From Kalaharituber pfeilii (lineage: Eukaryota; Ascomycota; Pezizomycetes; Pezizales; Pezizaceae), in contig WHUZ01000065.1 in assembly GCA_015179045.1 (NCBI GenBank), positions 124,001 through 188,000 of the forward strand: a DNA stretch of 64,000 nt, read 5' to 3'. Positions within the stretch are counted from its first letter, which is position 1, and each line of letters begins with the position of its first letter. Both the position numbers and the translations under genes were made by a program. The notes under the pieces are model-generated. The model was not told the origin of the DNA, did no database searches, and saw only the letters and a list, made by a program, of their open reading frames with translations. Positions 20,820 to 30,987 of this stretch are shown here, piece after piece.

Positions 20820-21323
20820 ATGGGCTGTCAGTCTGCTACCTCATTCCAGATGACCCGCGATTCTATTTCAGCTATCCAACAAAAGCCTGCGGAACCTTCG
20901 CGCGACTGCTCTGCTGTAACAGAGAAGGAAAACGAAGTCCTCAAGTCTCATGCAGTAAGCTTTCGACCCATTCCTTGATGGCATATATACTAACAAAGCA
21001 TGTACTGTTCACAGCATGGCTCGCCCCAGCAAGCGGTAGAAAGCCCCCAAAACTGCAAACACGCCAAGAAGCTTGTTCAACATGGGAAGGATGGCTCTGT
21101 ACCTCATGCTCGAGATTCTCATCACCCGCAAGAACCAACACCACCGGAGCAATCTCAGTATCACTCACGGCTCTCAAAAGATGCATTCAGTAGACTAGAG
21201 AATGCAACAGATTTAGATCTTCTTCCGACTCCCATGGAGAGATTCCTCCTTCTGGATGAAACTGAGAGTGCAACTGTCTACGACTTGCTCATGACCAAAG
21301 CCTTGCTGTTTCCTCAACAGTAA
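20820..21323 (+). CDS. Small MGC-family protein, copy 3 (complete)
   Basis: Exons are 20820-20954 and 21015-21323, with a 60-bp GTAAGC...CACAG intron containing CTAAC, phase 0. The product is 147 aa. The start context is ACCATGGGC. The N-terminus MGCQSATS fits N-myristoylation at Gly2 with adjacent Cys3 palmitoylation, so membrane attachment is plausible. The middle is polar and rich in His, Pro and Gln. The conserved C-terminus carries ERFLLLDE and VYDLLMTKALLF. There is no signal peptide or membrane segment. The family is not recognised. The intron position and C-terminal motifs are shared with copies at 1-473 and 14.3-15.2 kb. Confidence 0.75.
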
Positions 21324-21355
21324 CGATGCACATCTTGCACTGTTATCTTCAGAGG

Positions 21356-21430
21356 GTATGACAACAACTACTCCACTCCACCATACTTACCCTCACTTAG
21401 CAAATTGCCGGTTAACAAACCTTGTTGTAG
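21356..21430 (+). other. 3' UTR intron of copy 3
   Basis: GTATGA donor, GTTAACAAAC branch-like region and GTTGTAG acceptor, all downstream of the stop. The position is conserved with copy 2. Confidence 0.5.
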
Positions 21431-21522
21431 GCATCAATTTACGTTTACCATCGCATTTTGACCTGTTGACGAGGCGCGCGATTGTCACATCTTACGATAT
21501 TTCCTATGTTAATCGGCACTGT

Positions 21523-21582
21523 GTCTCGCCACAGCCCACAGGGGCGGCACGCGAGTAATGGTATTAAAAAAAAAAAAAAAAA
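21523..21582 (+). mobile_element. 60-bp tail-only retroposon (family A), 12-bp TSD
   Basis: AATCGGCACTGT lies at 21511-21522 and 21583-21594. The insert is GTCTCGCCACAGCCCACAGG, the hairpin, GCGAGTAATGGTATT and poly(A). Confidence 0.9.
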
Positions 21583-21785
21583 AATCGGCACTGTATGGAC
21601 ACTGGATAGTTGGTGGATTGTGTTTACTGTGTGGGATATAGTTTGGCATGTGTTTCTGAACATGTTGTAACTAGTCGCTTGATAAGAGTGTCTTGTAGTC
21701 TTCAATAGATACTTCATGTTCATAAGCCTGTAACACAGAAACAATCACGGGCAACATCTTTTCTTTTTCTGCGGTATTTGTTACT

Positions 21786-21920
21786 TCCCCACCACATAGG
21801 AGGATCCGGGGATCTCTACTATACTCTTTTCTTTCCTTTATTTCATATGTAACTAAACATCGCCATAGCCCTTAGGGCGGCACGCGATTAATGATATTAA
21901 AAAAAAAATAAAAAAAAAAG
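21786..21920 (+). repeat. LINE 3' UTR plus family A tail, second long copy
   Basis: Matches 19503-19655 from CCCCACCACATAGGAGGATC through CATATGTAACTAA, the hairpin and the A run. Confidence 0.65.
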
Positions 21921-23278
21921 GGGGAATTCATGTAATCACATTCATTCCTTCAATTCGAGATCATTACACATATTGGTACGCATTTATTGAAATCCATCTG
22001 GTGCCCGAAATAGGTACCTTGGGCAGATCATCTTAAGTCATGAGGAAATTTTGTTTACGGAGCTATAGAGTACAGAGCAAACCTCGCATGTCTAACGAGG
22101 TTCCTTTGTTCTTCATTGAACTACTCATAAAAATCTCCCTTACAAAAAAGCATCACAGTCAACTTGATGATGATATGCCCAACCTAAACATAGGCTCTGC
22201 TTTTTCTTAATTTTTTTTACTCTTTAAATCTCTATTTTATTTATTTTTTCGCTTGGTTTACTTAGAGCAGAAGACTTAAAAGTCTAAAGCTTGGCGTTTA
22301 TAAACTTTTCTCAAATAAAAATCGGAAACCACGGATTTGTTCAACACTCGAAAAGCAACAAATCTATAATATAATCATTAAAATCAGAGCTGATTTGGTG
22401 GAGCTGATTGAGTTGGTAAATTTTGGTGGGCGGACATGTCGGTTCTTAAAGTCCGGCACCATGCTCTGATCTGGCGATGGACTCTTGCATGCAGCGTTGC
22501 ACCATCGGCGTTCATTTCTTGACATGCTTGGGTGAGATCATCCGGTACCATTGAGGGCAGAACAACCTGGGCGGAACAGATAATGAGGCAGGGATACGCA
22601 CATCAAACAGGAGGACCCACAAGATCAGCCATCGCCAATTAAAGGATAAGGAGCGGGACGGACAGCGATAAGGCGCAAAATGTTCCAGATTTTCTAGAAG
22701 TGGAAAAGTTGGGTCGCCCACTAGGGATAGATATTTTGCCATGTTCTCTACCTAGACAGCAGTGAAGTGAGTGAGCGAAAAGGTAAGGTCATCAAAGATG
22801 ATCATTGCACAATCCGAGGTCAGAGGCTGGCGCTATGACCCTTAAGGTAACGCCCGCTGGAGCGTACTAGTAACAACGTGATGAGGTGTAGGACAGTGGA
22901 GTACATACTCGTACGTCCCTGCATGAATAAAGACCCAACCTAGAAAGATGTATTGCAACGAATATAAACGTAAATACAAACTCTCAAATGAGGAGCTCCG
23001 AAGTTTTATGGAAAGTGATTCAATGGCTATTGATTGTTTTGAGCTGTCATAGTCTACAAGTGCATGTGCAACGCTGCGATCACTGGACTCAAGTTAACAT
23101 TTTCCACAAATGGTAGTCTTGAGTTATACCATCAAGCAAATCGTGTCCTGATTGGCTCGAGTAGAGTCTCCGCCCGCCCACTAACCGGTCAACTCCTACC
23201 CGAAATGTCCCATTGAGTACGCTTCCTTGTGGGATTGGTCACCATTTCAGGTGATGGTTATTGTACGCCAGGCGCAAG
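21921..23278. other. No gene recognised
   Basis: AT-rich in its first half. No conserved frame, repeat end or splice-supported gene is found. Confidence 0.4.
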
Positions 23279-23290
23279 TATAACTAGGGC

Positions 23291-23342
23291 TTTTTTTTTT
23301 ATATATATCATTGATCGCTTGCCGTCTTATAGGCATGGCGAT
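23291..23342 (-). mobile_element. 52-bp tail-only retroposon (family A), 12-bp TSD
   Basis: TATAACTAGGGC flanks the insert at 23279-23290 and 23343-23354. The tail hairpin is degenerate (GCCGTCTTATAGGCATGGCG). Confidence 0.85.
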
Positions 23343-23783
23343 TATAACTAGGGCATTTGACCCTCATGGTCTTCATTAAGGTGCATACTAGCAGCCGGGC
23401 AGTCCTCTGTATTGTATGTATTGCTTTATTCTATGAGTTTTCTGTAGGTCTTCCTGAGAATTATTATCCAACCTCACATGGCACTGACAACGAAGCAACA
23501 CCATTGGTGTCGCGAGCATCTCAGCTAAGGCATCCCAGATGTTCGAGGCAGAACTTGATAAGCAAGCCAGTTACTCATGATCGTAGATGTATCTCTTCAC
23601 TCTCTACTGCTGCGCGCATCGAGCATTGCCTCTTCACTAAACTTTGTCATACAATCATCGGTTATATGTCTTAGTTGCGCTTGGTCGTAAGTCTTGGGGC
23701 ATTTGACCCTCATTGTCTTCATCAGGCTGTGCAGTAGTGGTCAAAGGTTCAAGGTATCCATACCATATTCCATGAGTTCATCC

Positions 23784-23833
23784 CCTCGCCATAGCCCCAA
23801 GGGCGGCATGCGAGTAATGATATAAAAAAACAA
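23784..23833 (+). mobile_element. 50-bp tail-only retroposon (family A), 12-bp TSD
   Basis: ATGAGTTCATCC lies at 23772-23783 and 23834-23845. The insert is CCTCGCCATAGCCCCAAGGG, the second hairpin arm, GCGAGTAATGATAT and a short A run ending CAA. Confidence 0.9.
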
Positions 23834-23855
23834 ATGAGTTCATCCACTCAGCTGA

Positions 23856-23940
23856 GCTTTTATTTTATTTATTTATTTTTTGTTTTTTTGTGGTTCTCAT
23901 AACCCCCTCATCAAGCTACAAGCCTATGGCAGGAAGCTCG
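23856..23940 (-). repeat. Family B-like retroposon tail
   Basis: A T-rich run is followed by TCTCATAACCCCCTCATC and then GCCTATGGCAGG. A GCTGAGCTT repeat flanks both sides, a probable short target duplication. Confidence 0.55.
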
Positions 23941-24083
23941 GCTGAGCTTCACCTTCCACGGTACATATTCAAGCCACTCCATTGACCTTGATCTATCCTC
24001 TGAGGTGAGGAAAATATGCACTTGCTCAAGGTCCTAACTAGCCATCTTGCCATTTGACATCTGCATAGGGTTCAGATGCCTAC

Positions 24084-24288
24084 AGTAATTGGGCAACTGC
24101 CACCATAGAGTATCATTCAAAATTTACAAATGGCTAACTGAGGTGCGGAGGTTATTTTCCTATACCTCTCCAAGCTGTATGTGCAATTTGGTTATCTTCT
24201 ATGAAGATTTGGCCTTACAGGAGGCTGTTGCTTTAATTCCGGAAGTGCGCCAGATCCCGGTAATGCGCCGGATCCCGGTCAGTGACGT
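24084..24288. mobile_element. Half copy of a hairpin MITE
   Basis: Matches the right arm and loop of the MITE at 41224-41562, from TAATTGGGCAACTGCC to GGTCAGTGACGT. The left arm is missing. Confidence 0.7.
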
Positions 24289-25401
24289 ACGCTGTCAAGT
24301 GGCAAGATCTTAAAATGCAATCAATTATGCTCCAAGCGGCCACAAAATATTATCTAGGAATTGCGAGGTCATTACGCTGAATACGAGTGCAATGGTTATG
24401 CTACAACAGAGCAACCACTATTATCCCTGTCCTCAGAATTCATTGTCACTTGACTCTGACCCTAAAAAGCAATGTGAACACATCACAACACGCAATCTAC
24501 ACATGCCTCCCAACATGAAAATGAATCTTATTTTGTAGCAGAATGGATTTTAGCAACCACGGCCCACTGCCAAGAACCAATTACACACTCCGATAATCCC
24601 CCTCGTTTTCTTCCAGGGCAGCATTCCCGTAGACACTCAGGTAGTTACTGCTACTGGTGCACTTCGCGGGGAGCCTCGGAGGTAGTGGTCCGGGGAAGCT
24701 AAAAGGATTAGCGTTGCGCCGGAACAGGTCACGCTTTCTGATACCGGATTATCATTTTGGCATAAAGGATGGATCCTTTTTTTGACTCTTTGATTATTTG
24801 TATTCTTTAACATGTGTCCTTTCTTTACTTCGCGATCCAAGTTTTTGCTTTCTTTGCTTCCTTTGTTGATATGTAGATTAAAACAGCATGTTTGTTCTGT
24901 AATTACTGAATCAAGCAATCATTTGAGCAATTTCGCACCCACGCTCCGCACTGGCAATTCATCATGTAAATACAAGTCTTGTGTGTATTCTGCCAGTTCT
25001 CAACCTCGTGGCCATCTTTGAGGACAGTGGATGCTATCGCTCTTCTCTTACAGTGGCAGATTTCCATCTACATACAGGAACGCTGGTGATATATCAAGTT
25101 ATCAACTGGCTTATACAAGAAGGCTGTGCTGGTTATCAAGCGGTCACGACAGTTATAGACAATGTGTAGTACTACCAGAGACCTTCATACTGCTTTCATT
25201 TAACTCAAGTGTATTGCAATTATCTATGTATTACTGTCGTAAAAGTAGAGAGGATCACAGAGGAAACAGGAATAGCGATGAATTGCTTCTACATCTACAT
25301 AATACAGGACGAGGCTTCTAAAACATTGTCTATACAGAAATACATAACACGAGGTTACAGAACAATTACCAGTGAATGACGATCGTCGAGAGTCACAGGC
25401 A
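24289..25401. other. No gene recognised
   Basis: Short frames only. The last ~30 bp is the target of the LINE-derived insertion that follows. Confidence 0.4.
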
Positions 25402-25969
25402 CATCCCAGAAAGAAAGACTCCCGCAATCTGGCCGAGCAGTTGTGGTACATGGAATAGCGGTGATGAAGAAACTTGGGAAAGTAAGAGATTGGATGGAAA
25501 AGGCGAACCCGTGGATGGGGAGGATTGTCGCGGCAAGATGGTTGGTGAATAAAGAAAGGAGGGAGGGAAAGAAGACTAGCTCGATTGTTATCTACCTAGA
25601 GGGGGAGGTATAATCAGATAGTCAAACACCAGCGAAGATACGGTTATCAGGCAAATGGCACCACTCGTGCCTGTATGACTGGGACAGAACTACAAAGGTG
25701 GACGGAAAGGGGAAGGAGAGGGATGTGGAGGAGATGGACATGACTGCTTGATTGTCTGGGGGGATATTTGGGTATTCGTGCTTGATTGTTCTCATGGGAC
25801 ATTGGGCTCTCGCTTTGTGTTTCCTCCGCATCACCGAAGTAGTGGTATCTTTGTGTCTTTTTACAAGGGGTCGAATGTGTAGGTAGTTGCACAGGTGCCT
25901 GTCTCCGGGCCATAAGGACTTCGGTCCAGGGACCCTGCCATGGCGAACAGCTGCAAGCGGGGTTACGTG

Positions 25970-25998
<29 letters not shown>
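25402..25998 (+). mobile_element. 5'-truncated ORF1 element (family B tail), 14-bp TSD
   Basis: GAGAGTCACAGGCA flanks the insert at 25388-25401 and 25999-26012. The insert is almost identical to 61779-62370, the 3' half of the intact ORF1-only element. I saw only a few differences. One (GGTATAATC for GGTAGAATC, near 25612) creates a stop in ORF1. It ends with the family B tail and about 30 A residues. The near identity shows recent mobility. Confidence 0.9.
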
Positions 25999-26001
<3 letters not shown>

Positions 26002-26012
26002 AGTCACAGGCA

Positions 26013-26567
26013 GTGATGTCAACCGCCACCGCCGTGAAGTTTGCCTGGGTCAAGTCGTATGTCGGGATCGAGGGCAACGAGAGAGCTAATATGAAGGCGA
26101 AAGAAGGAGCCGAAGGTTCAAGGACAAGGTACGAGGGGGGCAAGGGGCTGAGAAAATGGAAACACTCAATCGGCAAAGTCGACAGCCCGGAATGTCGATG
26201 GTGTGGGGAGGAGGAAACCACCGCACACGTGCTCGACAGATGTAGGGTGTGGAAAAGGAGATGGCCAGGAGGAATGAAAGACCTGATCGAGCCACCCAAG
26301 AACAAGGACAAGGACCCCCTGGCGCACATACTGGACTGGGCGGAGAATTGAAGGACCCTCTTTCCTTTAGATTGAAACATTCCATTAGGCCACCCTTTTC
26401 ATATTTCTTTTATTTCCTATCACGGACTATAAACATTTCATCACGGGGAACGGGAGAGAATTCCTAATTTTCATTTCTATTTTTCACCCTTTTACTACAT
26501 GTAACTAATCTCGCCATAGCCCATAGGGCGGCATGCGAGTAATGATATGAAAAAAAAAAAAAAAAAG
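26013..26567 (+). pseudogene. LINE ORF2 3' end (RNase H, Cys-rich motif) with family A tail
   Basis: The frame 26013-26351 contains the RNase H end VKFAWVKSYVGIEGNERA, then a CRWCGEEETTAHVLDRC zinc-binding-like motif, and ends EPPKNKDKDPLAHILDWAEN. These are hallmarks of Tad1-like fungal LINEs. A ~150-bp 3' UTR, the family A tail (CATAGCCCATAGGGCGGC) and poly(A) follow. The 5' part is missing. The ORF1 copy at 25402-25998 inserted at its left edge. Confidence 0.8.
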
Positions 26568-27386
26568 GTACGAGGGAAAGGTGACAGAGGGAAGTCTGCG
26601 TCAGGGGTTGCTCTGGAAGAGAAAGCAGAGAGAGCAAGCGCAATTGGCAGAGGGAAATTCTTTTTTTTCTTTTCTTGATCACGAAACCCCACGTACAGGC
26701 TACGAGCCTCTGGTAGGGGCCCAAGTACCCGGTTTTTTTTTGTTTTTTCCTAATATCACGTTACCCCACTTGCAGCTTTCGCCATGGCAGGGCAAAACAG
26801 ATAGCGTCCACTACTGCCTTGCGATGGTCCGGAGCGGTGAGAACTGGCCGAACGAAGGAATGACTAAATCCGAATGTGAATGCGAGTGAGAGGGTGCGAA
26901 AAGAAGAGAGAGAAGGTTGTTGATTGTATGAGCTACACTGTAGTACAGAATGTCTATATTGCTGCTTTTTTCTCCACGTGCCTTCCATGCCAAGCTTACC
27001 TTTACCCATTCTGTCGTCGTCGCCACACCGGGTCCGGTTAGGAATGTATCAGGGAAGTGGCGCAGGAGGGCCCTCACCAACTATATCTGGCTGTGAACAT
27101 GGATACGTGATGCCTGGTGGAGGAGGAAGATTCGTGCACAGGAGGAATTGTAGAGCTCAGAGCATGTGGCGTTCGAGTGCGACGAGCTAGAGCAGTCCAA
27201 GAGGAAGAAAAACGGGGAAACAATGAACTAGCAGCACTGAGAGGTCTTAGAATTAGAGGACAAAGGGTGAGGGGGAAGACGACGTCGATGCGGATCCGCT
27301 GAAGGAATGGCCCGCTAGCCTCAGTCCGGGCAAGCCACAGGGCCCGATCAGGGTACGTTGCGTGCTCAAAATGGCTACGTAGAGCA
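26568..27386. other. Mixed LINE-like debris
   Basis: Two minus-orientation B-like tails lie at about 26660-26730 and 26740-26805 (ACGTTACCCCACTTGCAGC, then GCCATGGCAGGGC). At 27130-27200 a plus-strand reading EHVAFECDELEQ resembles the post-RNase H motif of LINEs. No intact gene is seen. Confidence 0.4.
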
Positions 27387-27873
27387 GGCGGATTTTGCAA
27401 AGTCCGGTTAACACATATTTGGTTATTTTCCGGTTATTATTAATCAATGTTACTGTAGCAACGTGTTGTTTGTGGCTGAGTTAATCAAATTTCTGGCAAT
27501 TTTCCGGTTATATAACCGAATAAATTCTGTTAAACACAAAGTGCGGGTAAGGACTTTACATCAACACCAAAGTATCTTGATATTTTTTACTCGCTCAAAT
27601 GTCTTCCCAAACCCCTTCTCTATCACCTGCGCCTACAATTTTAGCATCCCATGGGCGTGGTCTTGCGGCGCGAGGTTATCGCCATAGGTCGAATATGCGT
27701 GCGGTATGCGTGGAATATGCGTGCAGTTATGCGTGGAAAATAACACAAAAAATAACCGCAGAAATAACCTAGGTACGTTGCAAAATCTGGGCCGTTTTTT
27801 GGTTGGGTTATCATGACTAATGGTTACCCGGAAAATAACCGAATTTCAATAACCGGACTTTGCAAAATCCGCC
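27387..27873. mobile_element. TIR MITE, 487 bp
   Basis: Inverted repeats of ~50 bp start GGCGGATTTTGCAAAGTCCGG on both sides and continue with TTATTTTCCGG-type motifs. The interior has internal GCGTG repeats and no ORF. I could not settle the target duplication. Confidence 0.7.
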
Positions 27874-27889
27874 CTACTAAGTAGATCGG

Positions 27890-28235
27890 TTTTTTGGGGG
27901 GAGTCAAATAACCCCGCGTGGAGGCTACCAGCCAATGGCAGGGATAGATAGGTAGATGACCCGGTTTATGAGTCAGTGTCATAGGGCGGCAGCCTGTATG
28001 CGGTGTTACGTTACCCAAAAAAAAAAAAAAAAAACCCAAGGAGCGCTCGGCCCGTTGCCATAGTTTAGCGCTGGGGCCGATGACACGTCTAGCGCACCAC
28101 CGGGTACGCTGCACTCCGCCGGTACACATAGCCACTGCATGGTCTATGGGACTCGGCTGTACATGATCTTATCAACAATCATTCGCCGTGCCGTGGCGAA
28201 TAGCTGCTAACGGGGTTATGTGAGATTTTTAAACA
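27890..28235. repeat. Cluster of B-like retroposon tails
   Basis: Three tails are seen: 27896-27950 (minus, AATAACCCCGCGTGGAGGC), 27985-28035 (plus, GCGGTGTTACGTTACCC plus A run) and 28184-28232 (plus, CGTGGCGAATAGCTGC, GGGGTTATGTGA). Confidence 0.5.
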
Positions 28236-29420
28236 ATCAGGAAAAGTTTGTATTACCATATCATCCCGACCAACGGCGCACCAGTATGGATGAATTCCTT
28301 GGCCGTGTGCCAACATTGGTGGATAAAATGTCGAAATATCCAGAAATCCAACGATCCAAGAATATTGCTGGATAACATTGGCCAATCGTATCTGTCGGGT
28401 GTGTCAGTCCAAATACAAGGTGACGGGGCTCCATAGCAACGTAACTCCAATTCGCAGAACACGATCAATCGAGTGGCAAATCCGGCCCTTGACGTGACAA
28501 GAAACGTGGTCCACCAGCTCCGCACCTTACGACAAATAATTTCTTTCGTTTAATGACACGTACTGTACTTATATTGTTTTATATTGACAGAGTGGCTAGT
28601 CTAGCGTTTAATTTTTCAAACGTATTATGTATTTGCATCAAATAACTGGTAGAATCACGTCAAAGGCGGCAATGGCGTCATTCATTCAGCCCTACTCCGA
28701 TCAGGAATTTTCATATCCATATCCACGCGATCTCGGGCCACTCGAGACAACGGCTAGGGCATTAGGTCCTATGACCAGGCTAACGATATAGACTACCTCT
28801 GTACTGTGGAATGAGAAGAAAAGGGGGAACTCTTGATGTTCATACGGGCGTAATGAGGAATTTCGCTGGAAGGGAGAAGGGAGATGGTGGCTACGTGGAA
28901 AATCTTGGGGTGATGTGCTGCGTTTTGTTAATTATATGACTCGTAGGGATCACTACTTGCCCTAGAACACCTCCATCCGAAAATCTGCGTAAAACCATTG
29001 TCTCATACGCTAGTCCACCTGCTACGATCGAATGCATTTAGTGTTAATCAATCGACCTAGACTCCCATCGAACTAGTTCCCTTTAACTTCTTAAACGGTT
29101 GTTTGAGATTTATTTGCTCGTTGATCTGAAGATAGCGTGATTAGGTGTATTACACAAACGGCCTGAAAAATAAGAAACTCGGCAGATTGAGCCCGTGCGC
29201 GCCGTTTTGTAAGTGTTAATTGGATCTGGGGTAAGATTCTACGTCAAATGGCTGCGTCGTTGCAGAGAGGGGTTTGAGGGGACCACCTATTCGCACAATT
29301 GAGAAACATTAAAGTGTACGAGTAAAGGCCTATTTATATGGAAACGAGCATCATCAAATCCAGGCCTTCCGGTCATTCCAAATCCGTCGCAAATTTGCCT
29401 CATACCTAGCATTCTCACAT
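28236..29420. other. No gene recognised; upstream of the 29-kb paralogue
   Basis: No conserved frame is seen. I found no Clr5 exon upstream of the ATG at 29421, although an open frame precedes it (FRSFQIRRKFASYLAF) and could extend the protein if there is an earlier exon. Confidence 0.35.
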
Positions 29421-30987
29421 ATGGAACACATGCCTTCTCACTCCAACCCGGATCGTCAAGAGCTGTCAGTGTAAGTTCCCGACTATTCCGCACTGCGGGG
29501 CGTCAATCTCACATGAAGGACCTATGCTTTGCAATTCTGACTAGTTTCTCAGGAAAGAAGAACAATGCCCCCCAATAGAGTGTTGGAAAGACTGCGAGTT
29601 CGGTACCTACCTTACCGAGAGTGAATTTTCTGGTGACCTTGATGCATCAACTGATTCAACTCCAAGGACAACATCATCATCCATTTCGGACGTAGAATTA
29701 GCAGCGGCAAGACAACCTTATCGGATAGACTCAGCTTCTGTTTCAACAGTCATCCAGGAGACAAAGCACGATGGGGAAGATGTATATGAGCCTTGGAGCG
29801 AGTCAACCGCCCCAATATGGCGTGGGGCCTTATCGGCGGAATCAAAATCTGGAGTAGGGGACCTCCACCAACAGCATGGCGTGATCCAGGGACCTCCTGA
29901 ACACCCGTATTGTGCGCTTCATCTGCAGTTGAGTAGCGACAGGAATCATGAACGGGACCACAGCATGTCAAAAGTAAGCGAGTGGCTGCCCTCAATTCAT
30001 GCACGGGGCGGGCAATTGCACGATGAATGGCGCAATGCACAAGCCAGGATACTATCGACTGTGCTTAAAGATTGGACATCGCGTCTTCTTATCACCGAGT
30101 TCCCAACATTTATTCTTCTGATGCGCGGTGCGACGGCCTCTCCAGTAGCCAACTGGGGATACTACTGCTCTCAGGTCCCTCTCAAACTTGTTTCAGATAT
30201 CGACTATGATGCCATAGTCCAGAACAATGATACCAGCGCTCTTCTGCGCATTCCGTGTATACTAGACAATTTGCGGTACGCACTCAGTCGGGCGTCGGTA
30301 CAATGGGCGGAAACCTGGCGGGGTGGTCAAAGGGACCTACATAAGAACGAAAAAGTGGCCCCTAAGATCGAAGAGCAACATCAGAAAGTAGCAACGCTTA
30401 TGCAGTCCTATTACGATCTCTTGTCAAGCAGTCCTGGTTTTTTAAATTTGAAGTCAGAAACAAGCGGGATTCCCCAATATTGCTCTGAATTGGTGCTTTC
30501 ACTGCCTAGCTTACAGCGTGGGGAACGACTGGAATTGGCCATTCAATTGCATCTCTTATCGTGGTTGGTGAAGAAGTTCCCCTTAAAATGGAGCACCGAA
30601 GAAGAGTTCAGCTACGTAAAAGTGCTAATCATGGGTAAAGCCCTCGAAATTGCTTCAGCAATCTCCTGTTTGATACCAATGGATGAGGATTGTCTATCGG
30701 CTTCGCATGCGAAAGTTTACCTAACGACATTCACAAACAAAATGTGGGCACAGCTGTGCTATGATTTCACTGGTCCGTGTATTGAAGTTATGTGTGAGAG
30801 CCAAGTATGTAGAAAAAGAGTTGACCTGGCAAGAAGATTGAATGTCTTCTGTCAGAAAGGGCTTGTGCAGTCGGGGAATTATTTGACCAGAGAATATCTC
30901 TCGAAAATCATCCTTGAGAACAATTTTATGTTCCAAAACTGCCATCTCGCAGAAAACTTTTGTCAAAGCAGAGTGATGAAATGCTGA
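29421..30987 (+). CDS. Paralogue of the Clr5-domain protein, Clr5 domain not seen
   Basis: Exons are 29421-29470 and 29553-30987, with an 82-bp GTAAGT...CTCAG intron that keeps frame, giving 494 aa. The N-terminal ~150 residues are acidic and Ser/Thr-rich. From about residue 165 it matches the 34-kb gene: WLPSIHARGGQ against WLTAMHDRAEQ, then ILSTVLKDW against ILSTILRVW, then an FP motif. The alignment continues through GNYLTREYLSKIILENNF against the later copies. The Cys-rich C-terminal half of the 34-kb protein is absent. It is helical and soluble, with no catalytic motif recognised. The function is unknown. Confidence 0.7.

Noticed and set aside
25622..26380. 252-aa minus-strand frame
   Set aside because: It runs through the poly(A) tail and antisense to both the ORF1 copy and the LINE ORF2 remnant.
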